Positions 61,036 to 64,000 of a stretch of DNA of 64,000 nucleotides are shown here, piece after piece. The stretch's first letter is position 1; every line of letters starts with the position of its first letter. The DNA comes from Sialis fuliginosa (taxonomy: Eukaryota > Arthropoda > Insecta > Megaloptera > Sialidae), in contig OY540817.1 in the NCBI GenBank assembly GCA_961205875.1, positions 6,235,001 to 6,299,000 on the forward strand, read 5' to 3'. The translations under genes were made by a program, and so were the position numbers. The notes under the pieces were generated by a model. It was not told where the DNA came from. It did no database searches and saw nothing but the letters and a program-made list of their open reading frames with translations.

Positions 61036-61349
61036 TATTGTATACAATTTACATCAATTACAACAAATAATAATTTTGTATTTTAATGTGAAATAGAACA
61101 CATACAAACATAAACTTAAGTACAATAGTAATTACTTTGTACTTCTGGAAACAATAATGTTATCTATTACAAAAACCACGAGTTTTCTATGAAAAAGAGA
61201 AAATATTTCTCATGATTCAACAATAATTTCATAGCAACAACTTTTTATTAATTTTCAAAAGAATTTCAAAAAGTTTTCTCATTTTATTCTTTTATTAAAT
61301 TCCATAATTTTTAAATATGCATTAAACATCCCCTGTACAGAAGTAAGTA

Positions 61350-61436
61350 CAGTGGCGTAGAAAATGGGACAAAAAAGTATATGACATACAATAAATGTAT
61401 TTACTGAAATAATTCAGACCCCCCCCCCCCCCCCTC
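61350..61436. mobile_element. CAGTGGCGTAG solo end with C tract
   Basis: A left end CAGTGGCGTAGAAAATGGG, then about 60 bp, then a C run (61421-61434). No matching right TIR. Remnant of a hAT-like MITE. Confidence 0.45.
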
Positions 61437-62636
61437 AACTAAACAATTAAGATAGATAAATAAATGAAAATTTAATTCATTAAAAAAATCATCTGTAGGT
61501 ATATGATAGTAATTATGTAAACATACTAAAAATTAAAATAAATCTAAAAAAATATAATATTTAAAATAGTTACTAACTACTGCATAATTTTATAAATATC
61601 TATTACTCAAGGTTGAATAACTTTAATTCGTAATTAAAATGCACTGTAACCAAGATTATATGTTATGAAATTATTGAAATTTTATTATCAACACATTATT
61701 ATTATAACTAACCGTATAGCTTTTAATTTCTTGTGGGTAAAATATTAAAAATATATAAATTTTATTGATGAAATAAAATTTAAATATAAAATATTCTATA
61801 TATTTTCATTAATATTTTATATTTATGTTACATAGGTATGTAGAGTCGCATGCAGAAGTGGTCGACCAGTTTTCATTCAAATTTGCTTATCACAAACATA
61901 GTAGGCTCCTCCCATTTGATTATTATAATATTTAAATCATTTCTCCATGTACCAAATAAAGACAGAAATTTTGAAACTCATTTGATAGATAAAGAACTAC
62001 TCATCGTTTATAGTACTCATATATATTTGTGCGATTAAATTATCATAAAAAAATTATCGTAAAACTCATTATATTATAAAACGGACTCTATAAGCTATAT
62101 ATTGGTGTTTTATTTACTGCTCTAGGATTATTAGTTTCGGAGATATAGGCTTTCAAAATGAAATATTTTTTTTACAATATTATAAAATAAATAATAAAAT
62201 ACAAGAAATCGATAAAATTGTTTAAATAACGTATAAATATAAATTTCACAAAATATATTAATATAATTATCCGATTTGACTTTCGAGAATATATTATAGG
62301 GGAGACTGATTGCAGAAATTTCTCTTTAAAGTAAATTATTTTACAATTATTTCAATAAAAATAAATTTCAAGTTACTTATAAAGAGATCGCAATTAAAGT
62401 AATTTCACTTCGTGGTATATATATATTACCTATACATTTTGCTGATGTATGGTTCCTACATATAATAATATTTAATAAGCAAAATTTGTCTGCTTGCACG
62501 TGATGAGATAGTTTATTTGTATTTTGAAACCACTGTGAGTAATACTTAACGTATCACAATCATTCTTATAAAAACACATGTTTTAAAATAATGATTCATA
62601 ATTTGAATGATAAAACAAAATAATTTTATTTATAAA

Positions 62637-62851
62637 CAGTGGTGCGTTACATAGGTTTAGGCAACTGTGTTAGGCCTCGATGATGTAAAGGGGGCGAGAA
62701 AGAGAGCCAAAAATAAATGCAAGTCGTAATTAAGAAAATTTTAGTTTGTAAACTGGGCGAATTTTTATTTATTTTGTTTTTTATTTTATTTTTCACAACA
62801 GCCCCAATTTTTTCATCTCCCCCCCAACCATCATAATTAATCGCGCCACTG
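62637..62851. mobile_element. short hAT-like MITE (CAGTGGTGCG ends)
   Basis: The ends CAGTGGTGCG and CGCGCCACTG are flanked by TTTATAAA and TTTACAAA (7 of 8). Confidence 0.78.
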
Positions 62852-63118
62852 TTTACAAAGGCTTATTTTATTTTTATTTTTAAATCGAGGTGCATATTTT
62901 ATTCATTAATAATATAATGCAAAAAAATCATTTTTGTGCTTTGTAAGGCTCAGAAAAACATCGAAAATATATATTTCTTGTGTTGAAAAGAATAGTTGGC
63001 TTTAAAAAATTGTGTGCTTACTACTGCTTCCTTTGCTGCCCTAAATTTCAGCTCTAACAATAAGTGACATTTGGCCGATATCGAGTTATTTGAAGCCGCG
63101 CCGAATGGTATACTCTAG

Positions 63119-63357
63119 AGGTACTCATATATAGTAAGAGTTATGACAGCCTGAATTGATTTCTGGTTATAGTAGCCAATTAGCCAAGTTTCATCCACAG
63201 ACGTATTTACTGATTTTATTAATAAATATCATTAAATATACTTCATATTATTATTTACTGAAAATAATATATACTTAAATGATTTTTTTAATAAATCGCA
63301 TTACCGCCGGTTTGGCTAGAAATGGCAGTGCTGTCGAAACTTTTTCTATGAGTATCT
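63119..63357. mobile_element. MITE with GGTACTCATA...ATGAGTATC ends
   Basis: The left AGTAAGAGTTATGACAGC and right GCTGTCGAAACTTTTTCTAT are inverted with mismatches. Related to the outer element at 30548-31332. Confidence 0.5.
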
Positions 63358-63513
63358 TTTTAATTTTTAATGTTCTGTGATCTTTAGTATATTCACCGTT
63401 GTTCTACAATGAAACAAACACAGTAAAATGACTGCCATTTTAACTAAATTCATAGAAAATTCTTACAAATAATAAAATAAAAATGAAAATTTGAATTTTG
63501 TATATTTCGCATT

Positions 63514-63631
63514 CAGTAATTTCTAAATTTACACGGCCTCCATTTACGCGGTTGAAAAAGTTTAGAAAAAGGTGGAAAAACACAACGTTGTTTTCACGAA
63601 ATCAATTGACCGCGTAAATGAGGGATTACTG
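63514..63631. mobile_element. mini Tigger/pogo-like TIR element
   Basis: The left CAGTAATTTCTAAATTTACACGG and right CCGCGTAAATGAGGGATTACTG are inverted with mismatches, with TA outside the right end. Only 118 bp. It lies about 100 bp from the egh splice donor at 63730. Confidence 0.65.
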
Positions 63632-63730
63632 TATTCGGTTTCAGCTTTCTATCGTCGAAATACAATAAGTTATATTCTAAGTTATAATAAGGAAGGATAG
63701 CTAAGAGATTGAGAATAACAAGTTAATTAC

Positions 63731-64000
63731 CTGTGTCACAACAAAGGAGCCTTTCCAACTGAACAGAGGTTTATGGAACAAGGAGAACTGCAACCTCAGC
63801 TTCCCCATATCATCCGCAACCCGAAAGCTGTCCGCCAGGGTAGTGACCCAGCTCACCACGTCCTCATTGGCATACGTGATCAGCCCTTGTCCGAAATGAT
63901 GTTTACCATCGAGCACGAAATTAAGAATACCTCGTACGGAGTTATCCGTCAATAGAGTCTCTTCGTCTAGGTGCACGATCCAGTCGTTGTCAGTTATCAA
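63731..64000 (-). CDS. egh: egghead-like beta-1,4-mannosyltransferase, internal exon (partial at right edge)
   Basis: Minus-strand exon, open across the whole stretch from the window edge to 63731. It encodes 90 residues beginning ITDNDWIVHLDEETLL and ending FSWKGSFVVTQ. The HLDEET acidic motif resembles the nucleotide-sugar/metal-binding region of the GT2-like Egh/BRE-3 family. This family transfers mannose from GDP-mannose to glucosylceramide to make the arthro-series glycolipid core, as a multi-pass Golgi/ER membrane enzyme. The exon ends TGTGACACAG followed by GTAATT, a standard donor at 63730-63729, phase 0. The next family residues are supplied by the block at 3758. Reading on past the donor gives only VINLLFSIS and a stop, which is intronic. 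The start codon and N-terminal membrane segments lie outside the window. The gene identity comes from recalled family conservation, not from a search. Confidence 0.93.

Larger units (their letters stand above)
3759..63730 (-). other. egh: giant (~60 kb) phase-0 intron of egh
   Basis: This intron is bounded by GT at 63730 and AG at 3759 on the minus strand, and the flanking exons join in frame. It is about 59,970 bp long, filled with nested transposable elements and AT-rich spacer. No other confident host coding exon of egh was seen in it. Stretches not itemised separately below are AT-rich sequence or repeat remnants in which I recognise nothing. Confidence 0.88.

Noticed and set aside
60867..61070. 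67-codon reading frame
   Set aside because: Lies within the TA-flanked MITE 60784-61035 and extends past its end.

Overview
The window is an AT-rich animal (insect-type) nuclear segment with almost no coding sequence. The only confident host gene is on the minus strand. Two GC-richer, conserved protein-coding blocks, at 63731-64000 (running off the right edge) and about 3464-3758, are consecutive exons of an egghead (egh/BRE-3-type) glycolipid beta-1,4-mannosyltransferase. The donor of the first block (63730) and the acceptor of the second (3759) are both phase 0, and the two peptides join without a gap. Positions 3759-63730 are therefore one intron of about 60 kb, and positions 1-3463 are the start of the next intron.

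The giant intron is a dense archive of transposon debris, mostly short non-autonomous DNA elements. I could delimit many by terminal inverted repeats (TIRs) and target-site duplications (TSDs). They include hAT-like MITEs with 8-bp TSDs and CAGTGGCG-, CAGGGCCG- or CAGGG-type ends, many carrying long G/C homopolymers. There are also TA-flanked MITEs, 3-bp TTA/TAA-flanked PIF/Harbinger-like MITEs, a TTAA-flanked piggyBac-like MITE and Helitrons inserted between A and T. One R1/Jockey-type non-LTR retrotransposon tail, several long foldback palindromes and three tandem arrays (166 bp x 5.7, about 142 bp x 5, and an inverted 20/21-bp array) complete the set. Nesting is common, and several insertions have an empty site visible in a sister copy.

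Layout: 1-3.5 kb next intron and repeats; 3.5-3.8 kb egh exon; 4-23 kb nested MITEs, Helitron fragments and a LINE tail; 23.8-29.5 kb a nested complex holding a decayed but still spliced gene of an unrecognised insect protein family, inside a 4.2-kb segment with CACAGAAAAAAA ends; 30-33 kb hairpin around a C23 tract and a three-level nest; 33.9-35.2 kb Harbinger-like MITE followed by the 166-bp satellite; 39.4-39.6 kb a CpG-rich island with a perfect X-box-like motif; 39.9-53.2 kb two full-length Helitrons of one family, a third of another, palindromes and the 142-bp array; 55.7-57 kb the inverted 20/21-bp array; 58-63.7 kb further MITEs; 63.7-64 kb egh exon.

The species is not resolved. Repeat families such as TCCATACTAATATTATAAA Helitrons and the AACCGACTTCAAAAAA repeat are known from several insect orders, so I say only insect. 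All family assignments rest on reading ends, TSDs and motifs by eye. No database search was run.
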